Assembly (NCBI GenBank): GCA_026261815.1
Contig: JAMPIT010000434.1
Span: 15,683,001 to 15,747,000 of the forward strand
DNA from: Monarcha castaneiventris obscurior
Lineage: Eukaryota; Chordata; Aves; Passeriformes; Monarchidae
Direction of reading: 5' to 3'
Length of the DNA stretch: 64,000 nt
Of this stretch, positions 40,380 to 50,489 are shown piece after piece. The notes below the pieces were generated by a model, which was given only the letters and a program-made list of their open reading frames with translations, was not told the origin of the DNA and ran no database searches. The position numbers were made by a program, and so were the translations under genes. How positions within the stretch are numbered: the first letter of the stretch is position 1; each line of letters starts with the position of its first letter.

Positions 40380-40760
40380 GCGTCATAAAACTTTTTATCC
40401 CCCTTTCTGGATAAATTAATGAGAAATTTAATTAATAAAATCAGAGAGTAGCGTAAGTGCTATGATAATGAAGTTAAATGAGCGCGCAGTAAAATATTCA
40501 CTAATCCAGCACATTGGCAAATGCCCCCTTAATTCTGCTTAGCACTAAAAGGGTTTTGAGCACCATAATGAGATTCCTCTGTCTGCTAATTAATTGACAC
40601 TCTCCTGAATATTCATATGTGCTAGCACCAATACGTTCCTAATTGCACGGTGGAATGGATCTCAGAGGAAAGTAAATCGCCATAGACTTAATTAAAATAA
40701 TGTATGCCAGATCCAGCTCGCTGAAGACGAGACATTTGCCATCAAGCGGCGTAAGAAAGT
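40380..40760. promoter_or_regulatory. Strong candidate conserved enhancer block
   Basis: GGATAAATTAATGAG, TTTAATTAATAAAATC, CATAATGAG, GCTAATTAATTGACAC (40586-40601), GAATATTCATATG and CTTAATTAAAATAATG occur in under 400 bp of unique DNA. The AATTAATTGA core is shared with the start of the block at 39221. It is probably one of several FOXB1 enhancers, but this is inferred from texture and position. Confidence 0.5.
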
Positions 40761-40879
40761 GGCACCTGGTTTGTAGCGAAAAATGAGGAGAAAATCTTTA
40801 TCCCTCCCAAGGTGAAGTCAGCAGGGGTTTAGAAGCGCCAGGCTTTTCAGCCTGAAGATCTGAAAGCGAGAGCTTCGCC

Positions 40880-41400
40880 TTCAACTACCGCTGCCACTGC
40901 CGCGACCCGCGAGGGCGGCGCGGAGCCCGTTGGCGGGCGGCGGGGCCGCGCACGGAGTAACCGCGCTCCGCAGCTCAGAGCGGGGGGAGCAGGCTCCGCA
41001 CGCCGAGGTGGGAGAAATCTGGTCAGGGATGCCCTCTACAGAAGCGTTCGGGGAAAACCGTTTGTCTCCGGCGAGGGAGGGGAGGAGGGGGAGGCAGGGA
41101 AGGAGGGAGGGAGCAGCCACATTTGTAAACTTTTCCTTGAGGGGAATCCGGTGCCTTTGAAGCTCAGTCTCTGAATGGATTGTTCTTTGCACCTCCAGAC
41201 TAATACTGTGAGCTAATATTGTACATTTAAATTGTTCTGCTGTTAAAAGCGTGGCAAGTTGCACTGAGAAAGGAGTGCCTGCCGCTGCCTGGCCGCGGCC
41301 TCCATCCCGCGCCGGGGGAGCGGGCGGTGGCTGCGGCCGGCGCGCCCCGGGGCTCGCTGCGGCGGGCGGGCAGCGCCCGGGCCCGCGCATCCTCCGCTGT
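40880..41400. promoter_or_regulatory. CpG island interrupted by an AT-richer core
   Basis: CpG-dense DNA (about 40895-41000 and 41275-41395) flanks an AT-richer stretch at 41160-41280 with TTGTTCTTTGCACC, CTAATATTGTACATTTAAATTG and similar unique words. The arrangement looks like a regulatory element embedded in an island. Open frames on both strands follow the GC content and do not resemble known proteins. Confidence 0.5.
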
Positions 41401-41519
41401 CACTGAAAAGCAGATGTGAAGCGCTTTGCTAGGTCTTTTCCTTCCCTACCAGCTCAGGAAACGAAAAGGAAAATTGGTTTCTTGGAAAAGACAGCTTTTA
41501 AAAAAATCACCACAGGTTA

Positions 41520-41670
41520 GAAACTAAAAAGAGTTTATTTGAAGACATACAAATGCATATTTATTATACACATGTAGGCATTAACAATGTAAATTACACC
41601 GCCAGCACTTGCTGGTTGTTTATTCATTAGATCTTTAGAAAATCTACATTGCCTGCAGATAGCGGGATGA
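41520..41670. promoter_or_regulatory. Candidate conserved non-coding element
   Basis: AAATGCATATTTATTATAC, GCATTAACAATGTAAATTAC (SOX-like ACAATG) and GTTTATTCATTAG sit in unique DNA between CpG islands. Confidence 0.35.
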
Positions 41671-42289
41671 TAATGTGAAATACACAAGCAGTTTACTCAG
41701 GCAGCTCCGCCCGGCTCCGCGCAGCTCCGCGCGGGACTGCCGACAGGTCCGCGGGGCTCAGCGCCGGCCCCGGGCCCCTTCTGCTACCGGGGGCGCTTCT
41801 TACAGGTATAGTTCTACCTTGACGAGGAAACGGCCGTGCCGACTGAAACTGCCGTCACCCAAAATACAGAGCAAGGGTTTTACAGGTCGCTGCTCAAGAG
41901 AGAGCGAACTTAGACGGAAACATTTCCTAGTAGAAGAAATACGAAAGGGCTCTCCTCTGAATGACAGCGCAGACATCTCGCTCTCAGAGCTCAAAAAGCT
42001 CTGCCATTCCCAGTGCCTCTTATTCCCATGCAAAATCTTTCCTCCCCAAAAAAGGAAAAAATCCTTTATCAAATTCTATCCTCTTTAGCTGGTTGAATGC
42101 TGTATGACTACCATATCGCTCGATAATAAAAACGGAGAAAAAAATATATGGGAAGAAATCGCTGCGGGGAAATATTTTCTAAAGTTAGATCCAAAGAATC
42201 TCTTCCAGGAATGAAATATTAAAGAAGGTTAATATGGTTTTTGCTGCAGAGCTGAGGGTTGATGGGAAGACGGGAGCTTTGCTCGCGTC

Positions 42290-42960
42290 GTGAGTATAGA
42301 GGCCGGGAGCTGAGGCGGGCGGAGGATGTCAACAGATGTGAGGAAGCGATGGAAGCCACTGGACTGGGGAAACGCAGTGAGCGCTTCGCCTGCAGCCGCC
42401 AGGCTGCCCTGTCCGTGTTCCGCCCTGCCTTCCCGCCCCTCTGCACGGGGCCCGAGCGTGCGGAGCGCTCCACCGCCGAGCTGCCTCCCGCAGCGCTCGC
42501 AGCCCCGAGCCGGCCCTGCGGATCCCCCTGGCCGCGGGGTGGGCGCTGAGCCCGGCCCGCAGCACGGCGAGGGGCGAGCAGCCCCTCTGCTTCTGCGGAC
42601 ACGCGGCGTGGCAGGAGAAGCGCTGCCCCTTCCCCGTGGGACGGGCCCACAGCTCGCAGGTGCGAGAGCCGGGGGGGCTCTGGCGGGCGGTGCTGCCCCG
42701 TCCCGTCCCGTCCCGCCGAGGAGCGGGGCCCTGCGGGGCCGGGGGCGGGGAGCCCCGCGCTCGGGAATTGTGTTCCCTGTCCCTGGGCAGCTTGGTGGGT
42801 GGCGGCCGGGCGGGGGGCGGCGCGGGGAGGGGGCGCTGCGGCAGGAAGGGAAAGCGCAGAGCCCCGGCGCCCACAGAGTCACGCCACACCCCCCCACCGC
42901 GCTGCGGCTTCGCGGCGGCAGCTTACGGGTCTGTTTGCAAACATGCCCCCCGCCAACAGA
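42290..42960. promoter_or_regulatory. Large CpG island with a G-quadruplex motif
   Basis: About 670 bp of very GC-rich, CpG-dense sequence. It includes four tandem CCCGT-like units (42696-42717) and a plus-strand G-run pattern at 42808-42833 with loops of 1, 6 and 1. Long open frames on both strands (for example minus 42229-43023) come from stop-codon depletion. It may be an upstream promoter or a Polycomb island of the FOXB1 domain. Confidence 0.65.
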
Positions 42961-42964
42961 GAGA

Positions 42965-43205
42965 AAAACACGAGCATTCAGAGTTCTGACCCTAATTAAA
43001 GCCCGGCTCGTTAAAGACTTCACACAATGCAGGAAAAAGTTTGCCCGAGCCTGAATTCCGCAAGCGGTTATTACCTTTGCTTATAAAGAGGGGAAATAAC
43101 CGTAACGTGCGCGCCATTATTCTTGTGGATATGCAATTTAAAATCATCGTCAATTGTCATAAAAACCATTTCACAATGTTTGTCTAAGTAATAACTTAGT
43201 CATTT
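42965..43205. promoter_or_regulatory. Candidate conserved non-coding element
   Basis: CCCTAATTAAAGCC, GGTTATTACC, GCCATTATTC, GATATGCAATTTAAAATC, CAATTGTCATAAAAACC and AAGTAATAACTTAG appear in unique, AT-rich DNA directly beside the large CpG island. Confidence 0.4.
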
Positions 43206-43462
43206 AAAGGTGGTTTTGCCGGGCGACACGCACATGCAATTCAAGAAAGATTTACATTGCTTACGGATTTTGAACCGCCGTTCTAACTGCAGCGAGAACG
43301 GGACTCAGCCTAGTATTTCTTTCTTTCTGGTTTTGCACGGAACACCAAGGCGAGCAGACTGTGGGAGAAAGTGTGAATGGGATGAGCATGTCTTGTGAAA
43401 AAAGGCTTACGATAAAAAATAAAGTTTATGAAACGGATGGATCCGTAAAGAAGAGTCCTTGG

Positions 43463-43518
43463 AAAAAAAAAAAAAAAAAAGAGAGAGAGAGAGAAAGAAA
43501 AGAAAGAGAAAGGAAAAT
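43463..43518. repeat. Poly(A) run followed by (GA)n and purine tract
   Basis: Eighteen A are followed by seven GA units and then an AAAG/AGAA purine stretch, giving over 50 bases of nearly pure purine on the plus strand. Confidence 0.9.
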
Positions 43519-44330
43519 CAAGTTTGCTCCACCCAGCTATTAACCAAAACACAATACCTTTTTCTGGGTGGTACTGCACAGAAGTTGATTCAGTTTTGAC
43601 AATGTTGTTTAGCTATCATTTGCTATTTTGAATGAATGGGAGCAATCCCCCTTTTTACAACAGTTGTTTCCTATTATGGAGAGGTGCAGCAGTTGAGGGC
43701 AGACATGTGAAAGTGGCTGTTTGATTCCCTTTTTCATCCCCCTGACCCTGCCTTTGTCCCTCCTCACCCTGGGAATGTCACGCCTCACTACTTCACTTTG
43801 AGATGCTCTAGAAAGTGGCTTTGTTATTCCCTTTTAGACATACACGAAATTGTTCTCATTCCCCCTGCTGTAAAAGATACTTCAAATTGGGGCTCGGTTC
43901 ACAAGTGCAATGCAATTTGGCTTAGCTCAACCTTTGTTCTGCTTGTACAAATGACCAAACAGTGCACACATTATACAGTTGATCTACTGCTCCCTTTACA
44001 CCAGAGTTAGCGGCTGGGAGAAAAGCAAGTTAATCCCTTCAATACTAAGGTGGCATTTTCAATATTTCCTACAATGTGAAAAGGAGAAGAGAGGGCAGCT
44101 TGAAATGCGACATTTGTTTAAAAGGGAAGATTAAAAAGAAAAAGTTTGCGAGGCCTCCCCTGATACTTCTCCAAATAAATAAATAAACAAACCAACAAAT
44201 CCCAAACGTGTAGATAAATACTCCAGCACCTCCGGGAAAGCAAGGGAAGTTTACCACAAAGACAGGCTCTCAGGGCAATAACGCCGAGACTCAAGCTGGA
44301 ATCCGCGCTACCAGCACAGTACTTAACAAA
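43519..44330. other. Unique intergenic DNA
   Basis: AT-rich to neutral sequence with no recognisable gene or repeat. Words such as AATAAATAAATAAAC near 44175 are short simple sequence. Confidence 0.55.
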
Positions 44331-45070
44331 ACGCTGGGGAGTCACGGCTGATGCGCTGCCGCAGCCGCGGCCCCGGCGCGCACCTGCGCGGCCTCGCGGA
44401 GCGGGGCCCGGGCCGACAGCCCGGGCGGGGCAGGTGCTGGCGGCGAGGGGCGCGGAGAGGGCAGCGCTGTGTGCCCAGCGCGGGCCCACGCACCCGGTGT
44501 AGCCCTGGCACTGCTCGGAGCCGTCCGAGGGAGCTCTTGGGCACGTGGAGGGAGGGGAGGCTGAGGTGCTGCGCTCACCCGCGCGTGGATTTACCGCCGG
44601 CGGCAGAGGGAAAAGAGCTCTCCCGGGAAACCGGCTCCGGTCAGGAACCCGGTGCTCCGGGACAGCCCCGGGAACCGTGAGCGGGAACAACAGCCTCCGC
44701 TCGGGATTAGGGAATTCGGGTGGTTCCAGCGCGGGCTCTCTGCTCGCTGGACAGGGGCGAAACAGCCGCCCGGGTCCCGGGGCCGAGGCCCGATAGCGAT
44801 GAGCTCGGGGCACGGGGGACCGGCCGTCCTCGGGTGCACCCCGGGGGCGGCGCAGCGCGGCCGAGCGCCGGCTCGGGCTGGCGGCGCTTGAAATCCCCGA
44901 CGGGGCAGCCGAGGACAGCGCGTACGGGCAGCAGGCTCTAAGGAGGGTGACAGCAGCGAGGAGCGGGCGGGCGGTGGTGGCAGGGCAGGGGCGGCCGAGA
45001 GCGCTGCCCAGCGCCGGGAGCCCCGGGTCCCGAGCGGCGCCGCCTGGCTCGGCCCCCCCGGGCACAAAGC
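44330..45070. promoter_or_regulatory. Large CpG island
   Basis: Roughly 740 bp of CpG-dense DNA with overlapping open frames in several frames on both strands, including a 322-codon minus-strand frame at 44118-45086. No frame shows a recognisable domain, and the overlap points to stop-poor GC composition. It is about 4.5 kb upstream of FOXB1 and could be an alternative promoter or the start of an unannotated divergent RNA. Confidence 0.6.
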
Positions 45071-45391
45071 GCACTGCACATCCCAAGTTATCAGGAATAC
45101 AGGTTTGGGGAACAGTTCTCAGTCCGGCCTTGACAGGCAGGGGGAGTTTGTTTAGTGCTCATTGGGAAAGGAACAAAATCCCTTTGAAAAGGCGCTAAGT
45201 AGTTTCACGCCAAAGTGGCAGATTTGGTGAAGAATGTGGGGTGGGACAAAGCCCCGCCGCTCCCAGAGCGGCCGGAGCTCTTCGGGAAACCGCACCGGTA
45301 ATTCAAGCACACAGAAAAGCAGGAGACCCCAAGTATCTCTGCTTCCTTCTCTTTCTCGACCCCCGAGAAGCAAAAGAAGCAGAACCATTAC

Positions 45392-45416
45392 AAAAAAAAA
45401 AAAAAAAAAAAAAAAA
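45392..45416. repeat. Poly(A) tract, 25 bases
   Basis: Uninterrupted A run between CpG-rich sequence and a GGCAAGGC-containing segment. No source element is identifiable. Confidence 0.95.
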
Positions 45417-45769
45417 GAGGGCAAGGCTTAGGCGAAACGCAGCCACTACCAGCAGCCTGGAGTTGACTTTCCAAAACGGGGGAAGCTTGCTCAGAGCCTG
45501 GCATTGTGTTTTGCAGCCTAGGAAACCCTAAGAAGCTGGTACTTCCCCCCTCCTTTCTCTTTTCTCCCAACTGGTTTGTAAATATTAACAAGGTTGTGAG
45601 CTGTTCTCTCACACTGGGTGGATTTTTTTATCCTTGGAAAACTTCTTGGCTTCCCCCCACAGCCCCTCTCCCACTCCTCCCCTCTGCAAAGCTACACACC
45701 TGCTTGCAGCCACAAGGATTCAAAATCAATATTGTATTTGTCACTTTTCCTCTCTCAACGGCCCTGCTT

Positions 45770-46000
45770 GCCACTGAGGCGAATTGTGGATTTATGGAGG
45801 AAAATTAGCATAAATTATTACCAAATCTGTAAACGTGTGTGGTCTTGCTTGTGGGAAAGGGGGCTATTGCAAACCTTCCATGCAGAAAGGTGGTCCATGA
45901 TGGGCTCCATGCAAGGGCTGAATGGCTCTTGCATGAAATAGATTTCCATTGGGTTTACACATTGATATAATTGACTTATGTGCATTTTATACAGTTTTCC
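45770..46000. promoter_or_regulatory. Candidate conserved non-coding element
   Basis: The block TTAGCATAAATTATTACC (about 45806) through CACATTGATATAATTGAC (about 45959) is unique, with balanced composition and no repeats. It contains two GGCTCCATGCA/TCCATGCAG-like words. Confidence 0.38.
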
Positions 46001-46555
46001 CAACACTTCCTCTGAGCTCCTTATTTGAATTAGACTTCAGAAAAACGTCTGTTTGTTTTGGTTTTCCACACAATGGATTTGGATTCACTTTCACCTTCTC
46101 CTCCTCCCTAATGTTGGCTTTCAAAGTAAAAGGCAAATGCTGCAAGTTACATTTAAATCCTATATTGCCCTAGTCTATCATCTGTTGCTTGCTTAGCACG
46201 AGGTGAAACTTTAGGTATCGATTACTGGGTTGACTTCACCTGTCCTACCCTTCCACTCACACATTCCTTTAAAATTGGAAAAAAAATTAAAAAGGAAAAA
46301 AAATCGGGGGCCTTACAGCCATACCTCGTTTGCACTCGGAGTAGCAAATGACAACGGAAGTCGACTTTTCTTTAACTTTACAGCTTGCAGGTTCCATTTT
46401 GCATCAGCGGTTGGTTTGGTTTTTTCTTTCTTCGAAAAGAAAAGGGACTGGAAAAAAAGAGGAAGAAAAGGGTTTGTCAGTTTGTGAATTTTCTGAGCTG
46501 TCCTTTTGATAGGCATCCCAGGAGCGAACTTGGGCCGAGAGACAAAATCCAAACT

Positions 46556-46625
46556 GGGGGTGTTAGAAGTTGGGGGCCGGGGAGCTGGGGGTGTGTGTGG
46601 GGGCTTACACCCACGTATTTGGGGG
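46556..46625 (+). other. G-quadruplex-forming cluster
   Basis: Six G runs of 4-5 bases lie within 70 bp on the plus strand: 46556-46560, 46572-46576, 46579-46582, 46587-46591, 46599-46603 and 46621-46625. The middle four have loops of 2, 4 and 7 bases, satisfying the usual G4 rule. It lies 140 bp before the A47 tract and about 2.9 kb upstream of FOXB1. Confidence 0.8.
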
Positions 46626-46764
46626 CTCTCAATACAAAAATAGAAGCCTTCTGGCCGGTGTCCTGGGGGATGCTGGGAGGAATCTCTCCTCATTTCAGAG
46701 TATTGTCTTTCCTATCCTCTAACACATATCCATCGTCTCATCATCTCTTACGCCTCCCCCCTCA

Positions 46765-46766
<2 letters not shown>

Positions 46767-46813
<47 letters not shown>
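46767..46813. repeat. Long poly(A) tract, 47 bases
   Basis: An uninterrupted run of 47 A follows a CT-rich stretch. No retroposed sequence is recognisable upstream, and no target-site duplication is obvious. The length is unstable and may contain assembly error. It is 2.7 kb upstream of the FOXB1 start. Confidence 0.95.
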
Positions 46814-46817
<4 letters not shown>

Positions 46818-47289
46818 GAGGCTGCCTTCCTGCCCTGCCCGGCTGGATGAAGCATTTCGGAGCCGGCTAACTGAGCAAGGCAGCTCCCGGGCTTTGAACG
46901 GCACAAAGACTCCCGGGCCCCTCTCTGCAAGGGGCAGAGGGTGGCATGCGGCAGGTCTTCCCCCCCAAGGGCTCGTTAGCTCGGCAGCGCGGGGCCGGTC
47001 GGCTTCTCGGATTCCTAGAAACACAATTATTTACTCATTATTCTCTAAACGACATCCTGCCCCGAGAGAGAGGGATTAAATGGGACCGAGGGCAGCCGGG
47101 TTGGGACGAGAGGAGCACGGCTTAACACACACGAGGTCGGCGCTGGTCGCGGTGTGAAATGCGGTTTGAGGCTCCTGCCAGGTTTGAGGGAGCCCTGCTC
47201 GATGGGGACCGTCCTTCCTAGAAGACTCCGAGGCTCTCGCAGAGCCCGTCTCGCAGCAGCCGCGCTGCACAGAGCCGCTGCCACTCTCC

Positions 47290-47520
47290 CTCCCCCAACA
47301 TGGCTATTTTTGATGAATTAAGAAGGTGACATTATTCTTCTTTTCAAGTACTTCTGTTAATATTGAAAAACGTGCGCTTGCATTTCAAGCGCGCGCGCTC
47401 AGCCTCAGCAGCCATTTCAATATTAATGAAATTGTTTAATCTCCTAAATTCATCGTGTTTAAGTTACGTTTTGGTGAGTTATTGACCGACTCCGAAAATA
47501 TTGTTAATGGAGTTGATGTG
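47290..47520. promoter_or_regulatory. Candidate conserved element with a nested inverted repeat
   Basis: Unique AT-rich DNA (ATTTTTGATGAATTAAG, CAATATTAATGAAATTG, AAATATTGTTAATGG) frames a nested palindrome. The outer 12-bp arms at 47357-47368 and 47415-47426 are exact inverse copies. Inside them 47371-47380 pairs with 47386-47395 over 10 bp (one G-T), leaving a 5-base loop. It is a candidate FOXB1-proximal enhancer or structured element. Confidence 0.5.
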
Positions 47521-47899
47521 TATTCGCCGCAAAAGCTCTTCCTCCCCGGGCCTGCAGCTCCCGAGACAATCTTCAATTCTGGCTCTAGGGTGACAGGATG
47601 CACCGCAGCCTCGGGAATACACATCATATAAACTTCCCTCCTGTGCCAGGGCAAGCCTGGGACCATCCGGGCCTGATCCTCCCCCCAGGACATACGGCTG
47701 GCAGGGAGTTGCTCGTCTGGGCTGCGGTTCCAGAATCGGGCCTTGGTTCACGGGGAGGAGGGAGTACCGTGCATCAGAGAGAGCCGCAACTCGGGTGTCG
47801 CATGCCCTGCCTGCTCCCACACACGCAAGTGCGCACCGAGAAGCACACAGGCAGGCGAGCAGGCTGAGACACACACATCACGCAAATCCCGCAGAAGGC

Positions 47900-48120
47900 G
47901 TCAAGTTGATGATGTTTAGCACAGTGACCGCTGACACGAACCCATTAGCCCAGACCGGCTCTGTGGGACCGCGCAGCCTCGAGGCCGGCCGGCCGGGGGC
48001 CGCGCAAGCAGAGCCGCGGCGCGGAGGGCAGCTCGTCACCGAGCACACCGGGGCCAGCCGCTGCCCGCCCGCCCTGGTGTATTGACAGCAGCTCCACGGC
48101 TTTTCAACAACAGGTTCGCG
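47900..48120. promoter_or_regulatory. CpG-rich patch
   Basis: Contains the GGCCGGCCGGCC palindrome near 47983 and dense CpG. It lies 1.4 kb upstream of FOXB1 and probably belongs to the gene's CpG domain. Confidence 0.45.
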
Positions 48121-48499
48121 GAACCAGAGCAGCTGTCCTGCATGGACTGGGGCGCGGTGGGAGGGCGGTGGGGGGAGAGTAAGTTCCCGAGGCGGCTACC
48201 GAGGAGCCCCGATCTTACCGCTCCTCGAAAGAACCTCCGCTAGGGGAGAGCGGATTTGGCAAAGAGAAAGTCTCTCGTAACAGGGAAAAAGGCTCGCCTT
48301 AAGTTAGCCAACAATACAAATCAGATAACAATGCAGAACAAACAGAATACCACAGCCAAGCAATTTCCATGTCAAACATCCCACTGTTCAGTACCTCCAT
48401 TTGTAAGTGCGAATTGCAGACTAAGCTTCCTGCAAAGTCCACAGAGAGGTTAGTGCATACCTTCCCCCCCACCCCCAGCCACCGGGTACCATCGTACTG

Positions 48500-48760
48500 C
48501 CATTCCGCTGGCGGAGCCTTTTCACCCCTCGCCTTGTCTTCAAATGGAAATGATTCCCATTGGCCCAAGGTGTCCATGTAAATAGGTGTAAATGAAACCA
48601 GATTATGCCTTTCTCTCCAGCCCCCTCCTCCCCGCTCCCCTCCCCCTGCTCCCAAGGCGATTGTCATATGATAGCAAAGAAGTGGCACATTAATGAAGCG
48701 CCTCTACAGGGGTCTTTTCTGCTCATGTCACCACATAAAACTATCAGATGGTTAGAGGAA
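48500..48760. promoter_or_regulatory. Candidate proximal enhancer
   Basis: AAATGGAAATGATTCCCATTGG (CCAAT box in reverse), GTAAATAGGTGTAAATGAAAC, GCGATTGTCATATGATAG (E-box CATATG) and CACATTAATGAAGC fall within 260 bp, under 1 kb from the FOXB1 start. The sequence is unique and non-coding. Confidence 0.4.
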
Positions 48761-48859
48761 GGACATGGAGGCAACTACTTAGCTCATCGCCGCTGCAGAG
48801 AAGCAAACAAGCCTCTGCTACAGTCCAGCTGCCGGTGGTGTAAAAGAAGCTGATTCAGC

Positions 48860-49526
48860 CCGCGGAGGCGAAGGGAGGGGTGTACAAGAGGATTCCCAAA
48901 ACCAAGCCAGCTCGCTGCCTCCTCAGGACTAAACCGGAGCAGCGTGGCCACGAAAGGAGCGAGAGACACGCCGGAGGAGCGGGGTGGGAAGGAGTCCGGT
49001 CTCCCAGCTGCGTCCCGGATGCGGACTGTCAACTTCCAGCAACTTTAAGGTGGGCATATGCAGGGGCTGGCATGGAGTTGGGTGGGAGACGAGGGGAGGG
49101 GATGGGGTCCCCTTCTCCTCTTCGAGACCAGAAGACAGAGCTATCACTAGAGTTTACTAGTGGGTACTAGAGTCCGTACTTTACGGACGCGGGCTGCTGC
49201 GGGAAGGCCAGGCTGAGGGAGGCCGGAGCTGGGACAGGCACATCGCTTTTCCCCCTCCGGCGGCACAGGGCTCCGGGCTGTCTTCTCCTGCCCTCATCCG
49301 CGCTCCCCCACCACCCCCCACCCCTTCGCCCCTCCTTCCGAGGGCTGAGATCCACCGTGCCCCTTCCCTGTGCCCTTCTTTCTCCAGCCCGGCCCCAGAG
49401 CCATCGGCTGACCCGACTGGGTGTCCGTGCAAATCCTCTCAGACTCACCCCTCTACCCCCTCCTCCCGCCCCCCCCCTCCCCTTGTCGCTGCCCTTCCGC
49501 AGATCTCCGCGGGTCGCCTAGCGAAG
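48860..49526 (+). promoter_or_regulatory. FOXB1: FOXB1 upstream CpG-rich promoter and 5' UTR region
   Basis: The stretch before the FOXB1 start is GC- and CpG-rich with long pyrimidine runs (for example 49300-49330 and 49440-49490). I see no convincing TATA box, so dispersed initiation from a CpG island is likely. The transcription start cannot be fixed from sequence; it probably lies between about 49100 and 49450. A perfect 7-bp stem (49172-49178 with 49182-49188, three-base loop) and a repeated ACTAGAGT word (49146 and 49166) lie inside. The region is assigned to FOXB1 because it is immediately upstream on the same strand. Confidence 0.6.
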
Positions 49527-50489
49527 ATGCCTCGCCCGGGCAGAAACACTTACAGTGATCAGAAGCCTCCCTACTCCTACATCTCGCTGACCGCCATGGC
49601 GATCCAGAGCTCCCCGGAGAAGATGCTGCCCCTGAGCGAGATCTACAAGTTCATCATGGACCGCTTCCCCTACTACCGGGAGAACACACAGCGCTGGCAG
49701 AACTCCCTCCGCCACAACCTCTCCTTCAACGACTGCTTCATCAAGATCCCGCGCCGCCCCGACCAGCCGGGCAAGGGCAGCTTCTGGGCTCTGCACCCCA
49801 GCTGCGGGGACATGTTCGAGAACGGCAGCTTCCTGCGCCGCCGCAAGCGCTTCAAGGTGGTCAAGTCGGACCACTTGGCCCCCAGCAAGCCGGCGGACGC
49901 GGCGCAGTACCTGCAGCAGCAAGCGAAGCTGCGGCTCAGCGCCCTTGCGGCCACCGGCACCCACCTGCCCCAGATGTCCACGTACAACCTCGGCGTGTCC
50001 CAGCCCTCCAGCTTCAAGCACCCCTTCGCTATCGAGAACATCATCGCCAGAGAGTACAAGATGCCCGGGGGCCTCGCCTTTTCCACGATGCAGCCCATGC
50101 CGGCCGCCTACCCCCTCCCCAATCAGTTGACTACGGTGGGCAGCTCCATTGGCACAGGCTGGCCCCACATGTACAGCTCCGGCATGATCGACACCGCCAC
50201 CCCCATCTCCATGGCCAGCAGCGAGTACGGCGCCTACGGCGTGCCCATCAAACCGCTCTGCCATGGGGGGCAGACTTTGCCGGCCATCCCCGTCCCCATC
50301 AAGCCTACCCCTGCCGCGGTGCCGGCCCTGCCCGCCCTGCCCGCGCCCATCCCCACCATCCTCTCGAACTCGCCGCCCTCCCTCAGCCCCACGTCCTCGC
50401 AGACGGCCACCAGCCAAAGCAGCCCGGCCACCCCTAGCGAGACTCTCACCAGCCCGGCGCCGGCCCTGCACTCCGTGGCGGTGCACTGA
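49527..50489 (+). CDS. FOXB1: FOXB1, forkhead box B1 transcription factor (single exon, complete)
   Basis: This intact 320-codon reading frame encodes a nuclear DNA-binding transcription factor. The forkhead (winged-helix) domain spans about residues 13-107. It opens with [14 protein letters not shown]; the recognition helix is [15 protein letters not shown] (about 57-71), followed by the KGSFWALHP wing strand and the basic RRRKRFK end. FAIENII (167-173) is an eh1-like motif expected to bind Groucho/TLE co-repressors. The C-terminal third is rich in Pro, Ala, Ser and Thr, and the protein ends LHSVAVH. These features and the [12 protein letters not shown] start match vertebrate FOXB1 rather than FOXB2, which from memory carries His- and Ala-rich tracts absent here. 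Length is close to the roughly 325 residues of mammals. The start ATG has A at -3 and gives the family's canonical N-terminus. No intron is needed. In other vertebrates FOXB1 acts in diencephalon, mammillary body, midbrain and spinal cord development. Codon third positions are strongly G/C. Confidence 0.98.
   Translation: MPRPGRNTYSDQKPPYSYISLTAMAIQSSPEKMLPLSEIYKFIMDRFPYYRENTQRWQNSLRHNLSFNDCFIKIPRRPDQPGKGSFWALHPSCGDMFENGSFLRRRKRFKVVKSDHLAPSKPADAAQYLQQQAKLRLSALAATGTHLPQMSTYNLGVSQPSSFKHPFAIENIIAREYKMPGGLAFSTMQPMPAAYPLPNQLTTVGSSIGTGWPHMYSSGMIDTATPISMASSEYGAYGVPIKPLCHGGQTLPAIPVPIKPTPAAVPALPALPAPIPTILSNSPPSLSPTSSQTATSQSSPATPSETLTSPAPALHSVAVH

Noticed and set aside
42229..43054. Overlapping open frames of 186-264 codons in the CpG island
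   Set aside because: Several frames on both strands are open at the same place, and the peptides are Pro/Arg/Ala-rich with no domain. This is stop-poor GC composition.
44118..45086. A 322-codon minus-strand open frame
   Set aside because: It overlaps other long frames on both strands in a CpG island and has low-complexity Pro/Arg/Ala composition with no recognisable motif.
46767..46813. The A47 run as the tail of a retroposed gene copy
   Set aside because: The sequence upstream shows no recognisable reading frame or LINE/SINE, and no target-site duplication was seen.
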